Assembly: GCA_016713525.1 (NCBI GenBank)
Contig: JADJOZ010000009.1
Coordinates: 105,749 to 169,748, forward strand
Origin: Bacteroidota bacterium
GTDB lineage: Bacteria > Bacteroidota > Bacteroidia > AKYH767-A > OLB10
Direction of reading: 5' to 3'
Length of the DNA: 64,000 bases
Under the pieces are notes generated by a model that worked only from the letters and a program-made list of their open reading frames with translations, was not told the origin of the DNA and searched no databases. Positions 10,888 to 20,297 of this stretch are shown in pieces (position 1 is the stretch's first letter; each line of letters starts with the position of its first letter). The position numbers were made by a program, and so were the translations under genes.

Positions 10888-10911
10888 AGCCGGAGTTATC
10901 TCCGGCTTTTT
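10888..10911 (+). terminator. Rho-independent terminator after the FKBP gene
   Basis: A perfect 8-bp stem AGCCGGAG / CTCCGGCT with loop TTAT is followed directly by a run of T, 22 bases after the FKBP stop codon. Confidence 0.9.
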
Positions 10912-10940
10912 CGTTTCCAATAAAAATGCAATTTATAACT

Positions 10941-13095
10941 ATGAAAAATAAAATTTTAATCGGTGTCTTCAACCTGGTACTGCTAACAATTTCTGTTTCA
11001 TTTTCTCAAAATAAGATGATGACAATGGAAGATGTGGTATTAAGTGCTAAAAAAGGATTCACTCCAGCTAAACTTGATCAACTGCAATGGATTCCGGGAA
11101 CAACAACATATTCGTGGGTTGTAAAATCAGATGGAACTGAACAAATTATGAGTGCTTCAGGATCGGGAAAAGATTCGAAAATTATTGATCTCAATCAATT
11201 GAATATTGTATTGAAAAAAGAAATTGAGGATTCTCTGAAAGCTTTGCCGTCAATAACATGGACCAATGCTGGACAATTCACATTTGAACATAAAGATTAT
11301 TTACTGGCTTACCGGTTAAAACAAAATACCGTTGTCAGGTTATTGAATTTAAAAGATGCAACCGGAAACAATAAGGAATATAATTCCAAACTAACGGCAT
11401 TAGCATATACGAAAGGCAATAATTTATTTATCAATACTGCTTCCGGCAAAAGTCAAGTCACCAATGACTCCAATACAGCAATTGTAAACGGACAAATTGT
11501 GCATCGTGAAGAATTCGGAATTCACAAAGGTACATTCTGGTCTCCATCCGGTGACCTGCTAGCTTTTACCGTATGGATCAAACCATGGTGACTGATTATC
11601 CTATCTATGAACTGGATGAAAAACCTGCAGCTGCAAGAATGATCAAATATCCGATGGCAGGTGAAAAAGCCATCACGTTACCATTGGTGTTTACAATGTT
11701 ACTACTGAAAAAACAATCTGGTTAAAAACCGGTGAACCTAATGAACAATACCTCACTAATATAGCCTGGTCACCTGATAACAAAAAGATTTATGTAGTGA
11801 TTCTGAACAGGGAACAAAACCATCTAAAATTTAATCGTTATGATGCTGCAAGCGGGGATTTTGAAGTAACTCTGTTTGAAGAAAAAAATGACAAATACAT
11901 TCAACCATTGCATCCGGCTATTTTCTCTAAAAACGGAAGTAAATTCATCTGGCAAAGCAGAAGAGATGGCTATAATCACATTTACCTTTATGATCAGTCA
12001 GGGAAAGCTATCAAACAATTGACAACCGGCAACTGGGAGGTTATTGATGTAGCAGGATTTGATGGCACCGAAGCTAATGTTTGGTTTGCTGCAGCAAAAG
12101 AAAAGCCAACCAACAAAGATATTTATGCCGCAAATATTTCTTCAGCAAAAATAACCCGCATCAGTTCAGGTGAAGGAACACACAAGCCGTTGTATAATAC
12201 AGAAGCCGGAATGGTAATTGATGAATTTGCATCGGTGGATGTGCCAAAAATTATTTCTATAAAAAACAAAGATGGCAAAGAGCTGAAACAACTTTTAAAG
12301 GCATCGAATCCTTTAAAAGATTTTAGTCCGGTGAACAGAAATATTTTCACCATAAAAAATGAAAACGGTGATGAACTGTATTGTAAAATGGTAACACCTC
12401 AACCCTTTGATTCAACCAAACAATATCCGGTAATTGTATATGTTTATGGCGGTCCGAATGTTCAATTGGTTTCAAACAACTGGCCTGCAGGAACAGATCT
12501 TTGGTACAACTATATGGCTCAGCGAGGATTTATAGTTTTCACGCTCGAAAACAGAGGAACACCTTTCCGTGGAGCTGATTTTGAGCAGGCAACTTTTCGT
12601 CAGCTTGGAGAAGTTGAAATGCAGGATCAGATTTCAGGAGTAAAATGGTTGATGAAACAAAAGTTTATCAACAAAAACAGAATGGGTGTTTATGGTTGGA
12701 GCTATGGTGGATTTATGACTGTATCACTTATGACACGTCATCCGGGATTATTTAAAGCTGCTGTTGCCGGTGGTCCGGTAATTGACTGGAAGTATTATGA
12801 GATCATGTACACGGAGAGGTATATGGATACACCAGCCGAAAATTCTTCAGGATACGAAAAAGCAAATCTTTTGAATTATGTTGAAAATCTAACCGGTAAA
12901 ATGATGCTTATTCATGGGACATCAGACGATGTTGTTGTATGGCAACACAGTTTACTGTATCTTAAAAAAGCAGTTCAAAAAAATATTCAACTTGATTATT
13001 TTGTGTATCCCGGACATGAACATAATGTTACAGGACGCGACAGAACACATTTACTGAATAAAATTTCGAATTACTTTTTCGAAAATCTGAAGTAA
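10941..13095 (+). CDS. S9 family (dipeptidyl peptidase IV-like) serine peptidase, two frame slips
   Basis: The start at 10941 gives a signal peptide (MKNKILIGVFNLVLLTISVS); the product would act in the periplasm. The frame breaks twice: T4 at 11564-11567 is one base short (restored reading LLAFYRMDQTMVTDYPIYEL) and A5 at 11664-11668 is one short (restored GEKSHHVTIGVYNVTTEKT). Restored length is 718 residues, normal for S9B peptidases. The N-terminal part is the DPP-IV beta-propeller (TFWSPSGDLLAF, NIAWSPDNKKIYV). The C-terminal alpha/beta hydrolase carries the catalytic Ser in GWSYGG near residue 588, Asp in GTSDDVV and His in GHEHN. The family removes X-Pro dipeptides from peptide N-termini, feeding peptide catabolism. 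An N-terminal Glu pair for DPP activity was not confirmed, so exact specificity is open. Confidence 0.92.
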
Positions 13096-13112
13096 CAATA
13101 AATTGCGGGGTT

Positions 13113-14559
13113 TTATTTCTCTTTTGGAATAGAGAAGTAGAACCTCGCCCCTTTTCCGGGAATTGACTCCAGCCACATATTTCCGCCTTCATCTTCAATC
13201 ATTTTCTTCGCGACCGGCAAACCAATACCTGAACTTTCAAAAGTGGTATCACTTCGTAAAGTCTGAAACAAATCAAATATTTTGACATGGTCTTTAGGGT
13301 CAATTCCAGGACCATTATCGGCAACCATGAAATTGATATTTTCAGGACCGTCGGTAATTTCAATTTCCACTTCACGCATTTCTTTATCGTTATGCTTAAT
13401 GGAATTACTAAGTAAATTCTGAAGCACCTGACTTAAAACAATTTTTGTTCCTTTAATTTCGGGTATATGTGAATTAATAGAAAATCTGGTACGATTATCT
13501 ACCTCAACCATATCAATTACATCTTTAATCATATCATCCAGGTTAATCCATTCTTTGTTAACACCGGCTGTTCCTGTTTTAGAATATTCCAGAATTGCGA
13601 TAATGAGGTTTTCCATCTTATGAATTTGTTTATCCATAAGTTTCAAGTGCATAACACCTTCTTCACTGATTGTGGTACTGCAATCTTCACGTATCCACGA
13701 AGCAATATTCCGCACACCTCGCAAAGGGGGCTTTCAAATCATGAGAAACGATATAAGCAAATTCTTTGAGACGGTTATTTGATTTCTGCAATTCAGCTGA
13801 CTTTTGTTCAATAATTTCATTCTGAACAGCCATCCAGTCGTTATTTTTAATAAGCTCAATTTTTGAAATGATCATGGTCTTTACAGAATGATAACGGAAA
13901 ACCACCATAGCCATAGAAAAAATCGTTCCTGCCAGAACCAACAATCCGCCATCGGAAAGAAAGTCCTGTAAAGGCATTGAAGAATTGGAACTGTAAAAAA
14001 ACAAATTTGCCAACACAAAATAAATGGTGAATACAATTGCATATACAGGCGACCACATCAACACCATACTGGCCCCAACGAAGTCGGCCATGTATGAAAG
14101 CGACAATTGCTGAATAATTTCAGGAGTTGCGAAACTGTAGAAGTATGCATCCTGAGTTATGATGGAGCATAAAATTACCATGCCTGCCAACTGAGGACGT
14201 TCCTGCATGAGTGGCTTATACAATAAGCATCCAACAAGAATTAAGGATACCAGTACTCTGATAACCATAAATTGCTGCCACGATTCATGCAATGCCATGT
14301 AATCAACCAATCCGAAGATTGGATTGAGTATTATAGCGATGATTGTACCAATGGAAAGGTACCTGGAAATGATTTTGTTCAATTCATTGCTCCACCCCTG
14401 GGCAGGAGGTTTAATGAGGGAGTAACTGTTGAATTCAAGTGTTTCCGTTATTAAAAATGAGAATTTTAGTTGATTCTTTAACGGAACAAAGGTCAAACCA
14501 GTTTGATTAAATTTCGAGATAATGTTACATGCGAACTTACAAAACCGAAAACCCGCCAA
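13113..14559 (-). CDS. Membrane-bound sensor histidine kinase, one frame slip
   Basis: The N-terminal piece (to about 13727) and C-terminal piece (from about 13726) join if G5 at 13726-13730 is one base too long; this restores SHDLKAPLRGVRNIASW and about 481 residues. The N-terminal half has about six transmembrane helices (residues 70-225) without a recognisable sensor domain, then a short coiled coil, the HisKA H-box (SHDLKAP), and an HATPase domain with NSIKHN, DNGPGI and SGIGLPVAKKM. It should autophosphorylate on the H-box His in response to an unknown signal. No response regulator is adjacent. The start is uncertain: a stop lies just upstream of the TTG at 14559, and no ATG occurs before the first helix. 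It follows the coiled-coil protein gene by 6 bases and may be co-transcribed with it. Confidence 0.88.
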
Positions 14560-14565
14560 AGCAGG

Positions 14566-15963
14566 CTATTTCTGACCGGTAGCCGACAAAAACAAGCTCT
14601 CACTTATGGAAGTGGTATTTTTGAAATAAAAAATACCTCCCCATTTATATACAACCTTTGAAAAAATGGTCTCTTTTTCGTTTTTTCTTACAGTAACCTT
14701 TTTAATAGTCCTATTCGCTTCCGTAATTTCCTCCACTGAAATATCAGGTAATTGTTCGTAAGCAGGCTCCATATTTTTTTTGACAACCGGTGGTGGTTCT
14801 TTGACAGCAATTGCTGGTTTTTCGTCCTCTCCCTGAATACCGGTAGCTTTGGTGACTCCTTTGTCCTGTTTCTTAGTAGGAATAGCATTTGCCTCCAATG
14901 CCTTATCGTCGCCATCTCCTTTTCCGGGTTTGCCTGAAGGTGAATCATTCCCGCTACCGGAAGGTTTACCCGTAGGAGGATTTTCACTTCCGCTGCCTGT
15001 CGGTTTGCCTGCCGGAGGTGATTCCGAACCACCGCCAGCCGGGGTTGCCGGTCTGGTATCATTCCCCTGGACACCTGTTGAATTGGTTGAATTATTTTCC
15101 TGAGCAAGAGCTGCAGCAGCAGCTTTTCGGGCTTCTTCCTCTTCTGAGGCTTTGGCTTTAGCCCTTTCTTCCTCTTCCATTTTAGCCATGGCAACCCTTC
15201 TCTTTTCCTCATCCGTCTGAGCTTGTGCCTCCCGTTTCATCCGCTCCTCTTCTGCCTTCTTGTCTTTTGCTTGCTGAGCGGCCAGGACGCGTGCTTCGTC
15301 TGCAGCTTTTTTGTCGGCTTCAGCTTTTGCTTTTGCTGCCTCTTTCGCCAAAGCTGCATCCTCAAGTTTTTTCTGCTCTTCTTCTTTCTTCTTTTGAGCT
15401 GCCAGAGCCTGCTCTTCCCGTTGCTTTTGCTTAATTTCTTCCTCAGCAGCTTTCAATGCCGATTGAATTTGCTTGGTATAATCAGTGTCGTAATCAAAAT
15501 CATCAATCAGGCGATTGTAGGAAATCTTTCCTACCGGCTGATTAAAAATCACGATGTTCACTCCATCATATTGTTTGAAAAGGTTCACTTCGAAATTAAA
15601 GGGATAAAAACCTTGTCCGGCCCGATCACCCGGAGAATTGGTGTTTAAAGCAATTTTCTTGGTAATATATCCAGGTTTATTGAACGAAATAACATATTCA
15701 CAGTTCAGTTTGAGTTCCAGGTCAAGCTTTGAATTACCTGGTAATGAATTAGATTCACCGGTAGTGCTGTTTTTTAAAACAACCGTAACACCTTCAAAGT
15801 CGCCATCCTCAATTTTCAGTTTCACCGGAGCTTTGAGCTTTTGTTGTGCAAAAGCTGTTGTTGAAAAGCACACCATAAAAAATGGCATAATAATAGCATA
15901 CAGGAGCCCGTTCTGCCAATTAAGATGTCTTCTGATATGCAATTTCACTCTTATCTGATTCAA
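14566..15963 (-). CDS. Exported TolA-like coiled-coil protein with Pro/Gly/Ser repeat linker, unknown function
   Basis: A signal peptide ends near residue 39 (CFSTTAFAQQ). Residues about 45-160 look like a small beta-sandwich of the carboxypeptidase-regulatory or PEGA kind (VVLKNSTTGESNSLPG, YVISFNKPGYITKKI). Residues about 165-290 are a long Ala/Lys/Glu coiled coil like that of TolA. Then comes a low-complexity linker with tandem units such as GKPTGSGSENPP and GKPSGSGNDSP (about 310-345), and a C-terminal part ending FYFKNTTSISESLF. In other Bacteroidota such a sandwich domain often precedes an envelope-anchoring module, but no OmpA peptidoglycan motif is present here. A TATCTTTG element lies 9 bases upstream. 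The histidine kinase gene follows in the same direction. Function is unknown; a periplasm-spanning structural role is an inference. Confidence 0.85.
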   Translation of the reverse strand: MNQIRVKLHIRRHLNWQNGLLYAIIMPFFMVCFSTTAFAQQKLKAPVKLKIEDGDFEGVTVVLKNSTTGESNSLPGNSKLDLELKLNCEYVISFNKPGYITKKIALNTNSPGDRAGQGFYPFNFEVNLFKQYDGVNIVIFNQPVGKISYNRLIDDFDYDTDYTKQIQSALKAAEEEIKQKQREEQALAAQKKKEEEQKKLEDAALAKEAAKAKAEADKKAADEARVLAAQQAKDKKAEEERMKREAQAQTDEEKRRVAMAKMEEEERAKAKASEEEEARKAAAAALAQENNSTNSTGVQGNDTRPATPAGGGSESPPAGKPTGSGSENPPTGKPSGSGNDSPSGKPGKGDGDDKALEANAIPTKKQDKGVTKATGIQGEDEKPAIAVKEPPPVVKKNMEPAYEQLPDISVEEITEANRTIKKVTVRKNEKETIFSKVVYKWGGIFYFKNTTSISESLFLSATGQK

Positions 15964-15971
15964 ATTTTAAA

Positions 15972-15979
15972 CAAAGATA
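15972..15979 (-). promoter_or_regulatory. Bacteroidota -7 promoter element (TATCTTTG)
   Basis: An exact TAnnTTTG match on the minus strand, 9 bases upstream of the coiled-coil protein start at 15963. If used, it would give a very short or absent 5' leader. Confidence 0.45.
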
Positions 15980-16127
15980 ACTACATCTGCCAAAGAATAC
16001 CACAACCCTAAAATTCTGAATTAAACACCGGTTGAAAACTCGTTTCAGGAAGTTCCAGAATGTTTACATTCTTCCATCAAGATGTTTAATTTTGAAGAAT
16101 CCACAAATTGATCAGATCATCCCAATC

Positions 16128-16598
16128 ATGTTTCGTTTAAAGCCTATTCTTACCTTACGAATTATTGCATTAGTTGTTACCATTTTAAGTTTCCGGCAAA
16201 CAGTAAATGCGCAGGAAATATCGATGGAACAAACCTTAACTTATATCAATGGTAAAATAAGCCCCATAGGCAACATTGACGTTATAAGGGGAGTAATTAT
16301 TGCGAAATTCACCGAAGGTGTTGATATTTACCGTGAAGATCAGGTACTTTGCAAGTCACTTGATTTGAACAGCATGGGTTACGATGCAACTCAGAAGGTC
16401 TTTTACATAAATTGCAACGGAACTTCCAAATGTGTCGACCGGCAGTTGTTCCTCAAAAAAATACAAAGGGACTATGCCCGCTTATCGTTCCCGGCAACAC
16501 TTGATCCGAAAAGTGTGGCAGGCATGAAAAAGGCTTTCACTCACATGATTAAGCTGGTACTCGATCCCAAATATGAAAGTTCAGAACCATTTGAATGA
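16128..16598 (+). CDS. Exported protein of unknown function
   Basis: The ATG at 16128 opens a signal peptide (MFRLKPILTLRIIALVVTIL, cleavage near VNAQE); the frame is open to 16032 but the upstream part reads poorly. The mature part of about 130 residues begins with a motif seen as MEQTLTYINGK and contains two Cys (YINCNGTSKCVDR) that could pair. I do not recognise the family. The TGA stop overlaps the ATG of the TPR gene (ATGA at 16595-16598), so the two are translationally coupled and probably act in the same process. Confidence 0.8.
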   Translation: MFRLKPILTLRIIALVVTILSFRQTVNAQEISMEQTLTYINGKISPIGNIDVIRGVIIAKFTEGVDIYREDQVLCKSLDLNSMGYDATQKVFYINCNGTSKCVDRQLFLKKIQRDYARLSFPATLDPKSVAGMKKAFTHMIKLVLDPKYESSEPFE

Positions 16599-17122
16599 TG
16601 AAGAAAATATGTAAAATATTGGTAATTCTGCAAATGAGCCTATTACCATTCACTATGTCAGCGCAGGAAAATCCGGAAGCAGTGGCTCACTTTAAAAAAG
16701 GAGATACCTTTTACCGGAATGGTGACCATGCTGAAGCGATTGCGGAGTTTGACAAGGCAATTGAACTGGATGGTAAATTTGTGAATGCCTTGCTTCAAAG
16801 GGGATTTTGCCGAAACATCACCAAAGACTTTGAAGGTGCAGTAAAAGACTTTTCACGCGTAATTGAACTTGAACCCAATCACCGTTGGGCTTATGTTTCG
16901 AGAGGAAGTGCCAGAAATAAAACCGGCGAATACCAACTGGCTATTGATGATTTTAATGAAGCTTTAAAAATGGATCCAACCGATCAGGAAGCATATAATA
17001 ACCGGGGATTTTCCAAAAAACTTATGGGAAATAAATCGGGTGCTTGTGAAGACTGGAATACATCCAAAAAATTAGGAAATGAAGAAGCTCGCATAATTCT
17101 TAAAAATAACAATTGTAAATAA
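16595..17122 (+). CDS. Exported tetratricopeptide repeat (TPR) protein
   Basis: The 175-residue product has a signal peptide (MMKKICKILVILQMSLLPFT, cleavage near SAQEN) and about three and a half TPR units between residues 26 and 155, with the usual spacing of Gly, Ala, Tyr and Pro (AIAEFDKAIELDGKFVNALL, AVKDFSRVIELEPNHRWAYV, AIDDFNEALKMDPTDQEAYN). TPR arrays are protein-binding scaffolds; an envelope assembly partner is likely. The second ATG at 16598 is an equally good start. The gene overlaps the preceding one by 4 bases and is followed after 32 bases by another small exported protein gene. Confidence 0.9.
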   Translation: MMKKICKILVILQMSLLPFTMSAQENPEAVAHFKKGDTFYRNGDHAEAIAEFDKAIELDGKFVNALLQRGFCRNITKDFEGAVKDFSRVIELEPNHRWAYVSRGSARNKTGEYQLAIDDFNEALKMDPTDQEAYNNRGFSKKLMGNKSGACEDWNTSKKLGNEEARIILKNNNCK

Positions 17123-17154
17123 CCCGGATATCAATAACCTAAATATCTTCCATC

Positions 17155-17568
17155 ATGTCAATTCAATCTCATTTGTTACTCATCAGTTTTATTGCAGCAC
17201 TTTCATTCTGGAATCAGGCACCTGAAACAACCATCAATGATCAGGAAGATCCTTATGCTGAATGTTTAAAGAAATCGAGTTCTGAATGGGGATCTAATTG
17301 TGGAAGTTGTTACAATTCCTCCAAAAGCTATCGCATCAATCTTAAAAACGTGTGCAAAGAAAGTCTCGATGTAAAGGTTGCTGTTCAGGAGCGCACTATG
17401 AGATGGAAAACCTACAATCAACTGAATATGGCACCCGGTGACTCAATCAGCGGTTATGCCTGTGAAGGAACCGGTAAATATGTTTTCTGGACTCGAAAAG
17501 CAGGTGATAAAACTATTGTGTTTCCAACTGATGCTGAAATTGAACAACAATTCACTCCCGGAAAATAA
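17155..17568 (+). CDS. Small Cys-containing exported protein, unknown function
   Basis: A hydrophobic N-terminus (MSIQSHLLLISFIAALSFWN) suggests export. The mature part of about 110 residues has five Cys, three of them close together (SSEWGSNCGSCYNSS preceded by AEC), and a C-terminal beta-rich section (GYACEGTGKYVFWTRKAGD). The family is not recognised. It is the last gene of a plus-strand run with the TPR protein and ends 4 bases before the stop of the convergent nuclease-like gene. The Cys pattern would fit disulfide bonds in the periplasm. Confidence 0.8.
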   Translation: MSIQSHLLLISFIAALSFWNQAPETTINDQEDPYAECLKKSSSEWGSNCGSCYNSSKSYRINLKNVCKESLDVKVAVQERTMRWKTYNQLNMAPGDSISGYACEGTGKYVFWTRKAGDKTIVFPTDAEIEQQFTPGK

Positions 17569-17572
17569 CCTG

Positions 17573-18976
17573 TTATAATTCTACCGATTCCCCTTTTTCA
17601 GGAATCACAATATGCCTGTATCCAGTGTCCAATAATTTTTCTTTGAATTCAACCATAACTTCATATTCTCCGTGCACAAGAAATATTTTTTTCACTTGTT
17701 TCACATCCTGACAAGAGAGATACTGAATCATTTCACTATAATCGGCATGCGCACTGTAGGCATCAATGACTTCAACTCTGGCCTTCACTTTATAGGTCTC
17801 ACCAAAAATTCGCACTTCGGGTGCACCTGCACCTAGCCTGCCACCCAAACTTGTAGGGGTACAATAACCCACAATTAAAATGGTATTATTAGCACTGGAA
17901 ATTACATTTTTAATATGATGCTTAATTCTTCCGGCTTCAGCCATTCCGGAAGCTGAGATTATTATGCATGGTTCTTTAAGCAAATTAATCGCTTTCGATT
18001 CTTCAACATCACTCACAAAATGCAGATTCTTAAAATAAAATGGGCGCTGATCGCCTTTTTTCATATAGTCACGCAATTCTTTGTTGAAACATTCTATGTG
18101 ATCTTCCACCACGCGTGTAGTTTGTACCGATAAGGGGCTATCTACATATACTTTTATAGGGGGCAAAATACCCTGATGTTCCATTCTGTCGAGGGCATAA
18201 ATTAATTCTTGGGTACGGTCAAGACTGAAAGCTGGGATTACCAGCTTACCTCCTTTTTCAACACAAGTTTCAATCACTGCAGCTAATAATCTGCCTTCAG
18301 CATTTTTTACAGGTTCATGGAGGCGATTCCCATAGGTAGATTCACAAATCACATAGTCGGCTTGCGGAAAGGGTGCCGGTTTACGGAGGATCTGATCTCC
18401 GGGGCGACCAATATCGGCTGAGAAAAACAACCGCTTTTCATGTCCATCTTCATTCACGACCATGCTTACAGCTGCAGAACCCAGTACATGCCCTGAATCG
18501 GTAAACAAAAATTTCACTTCATTATTAATTTCAAACCAGTTGTCGTAATCAACCGGGTTAAAGAATTTCATTGCCTTAATTGCATCTTCTTCAGAATAAA
18601 GAGCAATCAGTGAAGATTCGCCTCTTCGTTTCCTTCTTTTATTGATGTAAACAATATCTGCTTCCTGGATGGAGCCGCTATCTTCCAACATCAGTTTACA
18701 AAGATCAATAGTGGCTGGAGTCGCATATATTTTCCCTTTAAAACCATCCTTAACAAGCTTTGGAATTAGTCCGGAATGATCGATATGGGCATGACTTAAA
18801 ATAAGGATATCAACCTCAAACGGATTAAACCCAAAATGACGGTTTAATACATCGGCTTCAGCACCCATCCCTTGAAAAAGGCCACAGTCGAGTAAAATTT
18901 TTAACCCTGAATTGGTGGTAATGAGATGTTTACTACCGGTTACAGTTCTGGCGGCACCATGGAAAGTGATTTTCAT
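17573..18976 (-). CDS. Metallo-beta-lactamase/beta-CASP RNA-processing nuclease-like protein
   Basis: The 467-residue protein starts with the metallo-beta-lactamase fold (GAARTVTGSKHLITT) and has the zinc motif SHAHIDHSG, a second His/Asp cluster (DSGHVLGSAA, FSADIGRPGD), the beta-CASP domain in the middle (VIPAFSLDRTQELIYALDRM, YVDSPLS, IISASGMAEAGRI) and the C-terminal RNA-specificity motif with VHGEYE. This is the CPSF73-like bacterial group. The family cleaves or trims RNA, and here it is presumably cytoplasmic; the exact substrate is unknown. It is transcribed alone, convergent with the small Cys protein, and has a TAAATTTG element 20 bases upstream. Confidence 0.93.
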   Translation of the reverse strand: MKITFHGAARTVTGSKHLITTNSGLKILLDCGLFQGMGAEADVLNRHFGFNPFEVDILILSHAHIDHSGLIPKLVKDGFKGKIYATPATIDLCKLMLEDSGSIQEADIVYINKRRKRRGESSLIALYSEEDAIKAMKFFNPVDYDNWFEINNEVKFLFTDSGHVLGSAAVSMVVNEDGHEKRLFFSADIGRPGDQILRKPAPFPQADYVICESTYGNRLHEPVKNAEGRLLAAVIETCVEKGGKLVIPAFSLDRTQELIYALDRMEHQGILPPIKVYVDSPLSVQTTRVVEDHIECFNKELRDYMKKGDQRPFYFKNLHFVSDVEESKAINLLKEPCIIISASGMAEAGRIKHHIKNVISSANNTILIVGYCTPTSLGGRLGAGAPEVRIFGETYKVKARVEVIDAYSAHADYSEMIQYLSCQDVKQVKKIFLVHGEYEVMVEFKEKLLDTGYRHIVIPEKGESVEL

Positions 18977-18995
18977 ATTAAACAGGTTGAAGGCA

Positions 18996-19003
18996 CAAAT
19001 TTA
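18996..19003 (-). promoter_or_regulatory. Bacteroidota -7 promoter element (TAAATTTG)
   Basis: An exact TAnnTTTG match on the minus strand, 20 bases upstream of the beta-CASP nuclease start at 18976. Confidence 0.45.
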
Positions 19004-19119
19004 GCATGAAGTGGCATTAATTCTCTAATTTATTAAAAATACCATTTACAGATAAATAGAATTGCATTAATTTGCGAACGAAATGGGGTGTCTGAAATCC
19101 ATTCAAATCAATTATAAAT

Positions 19120-19956
19120 ATGAAAAACTTAAATCTTGGAGTTCATTGTTCCGTTTCCGGAGGACTGGAACTTGCTTTTGAAGAGGCTAAAATTCTTGGC
19201 ATTGATGCTATGCAGATATTTACCCGAAACCAACGCCAATGGAAAGCAAAACCCATTGCTGTGGAAGAAAAAACTGCGTACAATCAGGCGGCTAAAGCAT
19301 CGGCTATAAAATATATGTTTTCTCATTGCAGTTACCTGATAAATCTTGCTGCCGAGGTTCCCGATAACCGGGAAAAATCGATAACTGCTTTGACCGATGA
19401 AGTCATCCGTTGTACCGAATTAGGTCTTCAATATTGTGTCCTTCATCCGGGTGCAGCTGGATCGCAGGATTTCGGCACTGCCATTTCTAAAATTGCAGAT
19501 GGTATAAATGAGGTTATTGCAGCTACACCGGAAAGTAAGGTGCTTATTTTACTTGAAAATACAGCCGGACAAGGAACCAGTGTTGGTGGCAGTTTTGAAA
19601 ATCTACGGGAAATATATCAGCAGGTTGATTCCAAACGTGTCGGTTTTTGCTTCGACACGTGCCATGCATTTGCAGCCGGTTATGATATCAGAACCAATTC
19701 CGGAGCAGATGATACCATGGATGCATTTGATAAAATTTTGGGGTTAAAAAATCTTAAAGTTTTCCATTTAAATGATAGCAAAGGCGATTTGGGAACACAT
19801 CTCGATCGTCACGACCATATAGGAAAAGGGAAATTGGGGATTGTGCCATTTCAATACATCATGAAACGATTCAGTGCAGTTCCAAAAGTCATTGAAACAC
19901 CAAAAGAAGATGATTGGGATCAGGTGAATCTGGAATTGCTGAGATCGCTTGCTTAA
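19120..19956 (+). CDS. nfo: Endonuclease IV (AP endonuclease)
   Basis: The 278-residue length and motifs fit Nfo: LGVHCSVSGGLE at the start, AMQIFTRNQRQWKAKP, CVLHPGAAGS, LLENTAGQGTSVGG, VGFCFDTCHAFAAGYD, FHLNDSKGDLGTHLDRHDHIGKG (split here as FHLNDSKGDLG and DRHDHIGKG) and VIETPKED. These contain the His, Glu and Asp ligands of the three-zinc site. The enzyme cuts DNA 5' to abasic sites in base excision repair. It is followed by ybaB after 26 bases in the same direction, a plausible DNA-maintenance pair. Confidence 0.97.
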   Translation: MKNLNLGVHCSVSGGLELAFEEAKILGIDAMQIFTRNQRQWKAKPIAVEEKTAYNQAAKASAIKYMFSHCSYLINLAAEVPDNREKSITALTDEVIRCTELGLQYCVLHPGAAGSQDFGTAISKIADGINEVIAATPESKVLILLENTAGQGTSVGGSFENLREIYQQVDSKRVGFCFDTCHAFAAGYDIRTNSGADDTMDAFDKILGLKNLKVFHLNDSKGDLGTHLDRHDHIGKGKLGIVPFQYIMKRFSAVPKVIETPKEDDWDQVNLELLRSLA

Positions 19957-19982
19957 TTTATTAAATACTAAAATTATTAATT

Positions 19983-20297
19983 ATGGGAATGTTCGACATG
20001 CTGGGAAAGCTGGGGGAAGTCAAAAAGGCAATGGATGAAATCAAAGCACGACTTGATACTGTTATGGTAGATGGAGAGGCTGGTGAAGGCAGTATCAGAG
20101 TGACAATGACCGGAAATCGTTTGGTGAAATCGATTGTTATTGCCGATAAGCTGATGGCACCCGACCGTAAGGAAGAGTTGCAGGAACTTTTAGAATTAGC
20201 AGTTAACAGAGCCTCTGAAAAGGCACAAAATGTTTCAGAAGCTGAAATGAAAGCAGCAGGTCAAGGGCTACTGCCAAATATTCCGGGATTATTTTAA
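19983..20297 (+). CDS. YbaB/EbfC family nucleoid-associated protein
   Basis: The 104-residue product begins MGMFDMLGKLGEVKKAMDEI, then has the family signature of a beta strand with EGSIRVTMTGNRLVKSIVI and a C-terminal helix (LQELLELAVNRASEKAQNVS). Proteins of this family form dimers that bind DNA and coat the nucleoid. The stop ends at 20297 and the stop of the opposing hydrolase gene starts at 20298, so no spacer separates the convergent genes. It probably shares a transcript with nfo. Confidence 0.93.
   Translation: MGMFDMLGKLGEVKKAMDEIKARLDTVMVDGEAGEGSIRVTMTGNRLVKSIVIADKLMAPDRKEELQELLELAVNRASEKAQNVSEAEMKAAGQGLLPNIPGLF

Noticed and set aside
14752..15958. Several antisense open frames opposite the coiled-coil protein gene
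   Set aside because: They arise from the strong codon bias of Lys/Glu/Ala-rich sequence on the other strand and lack start signals or plausible protein composition.
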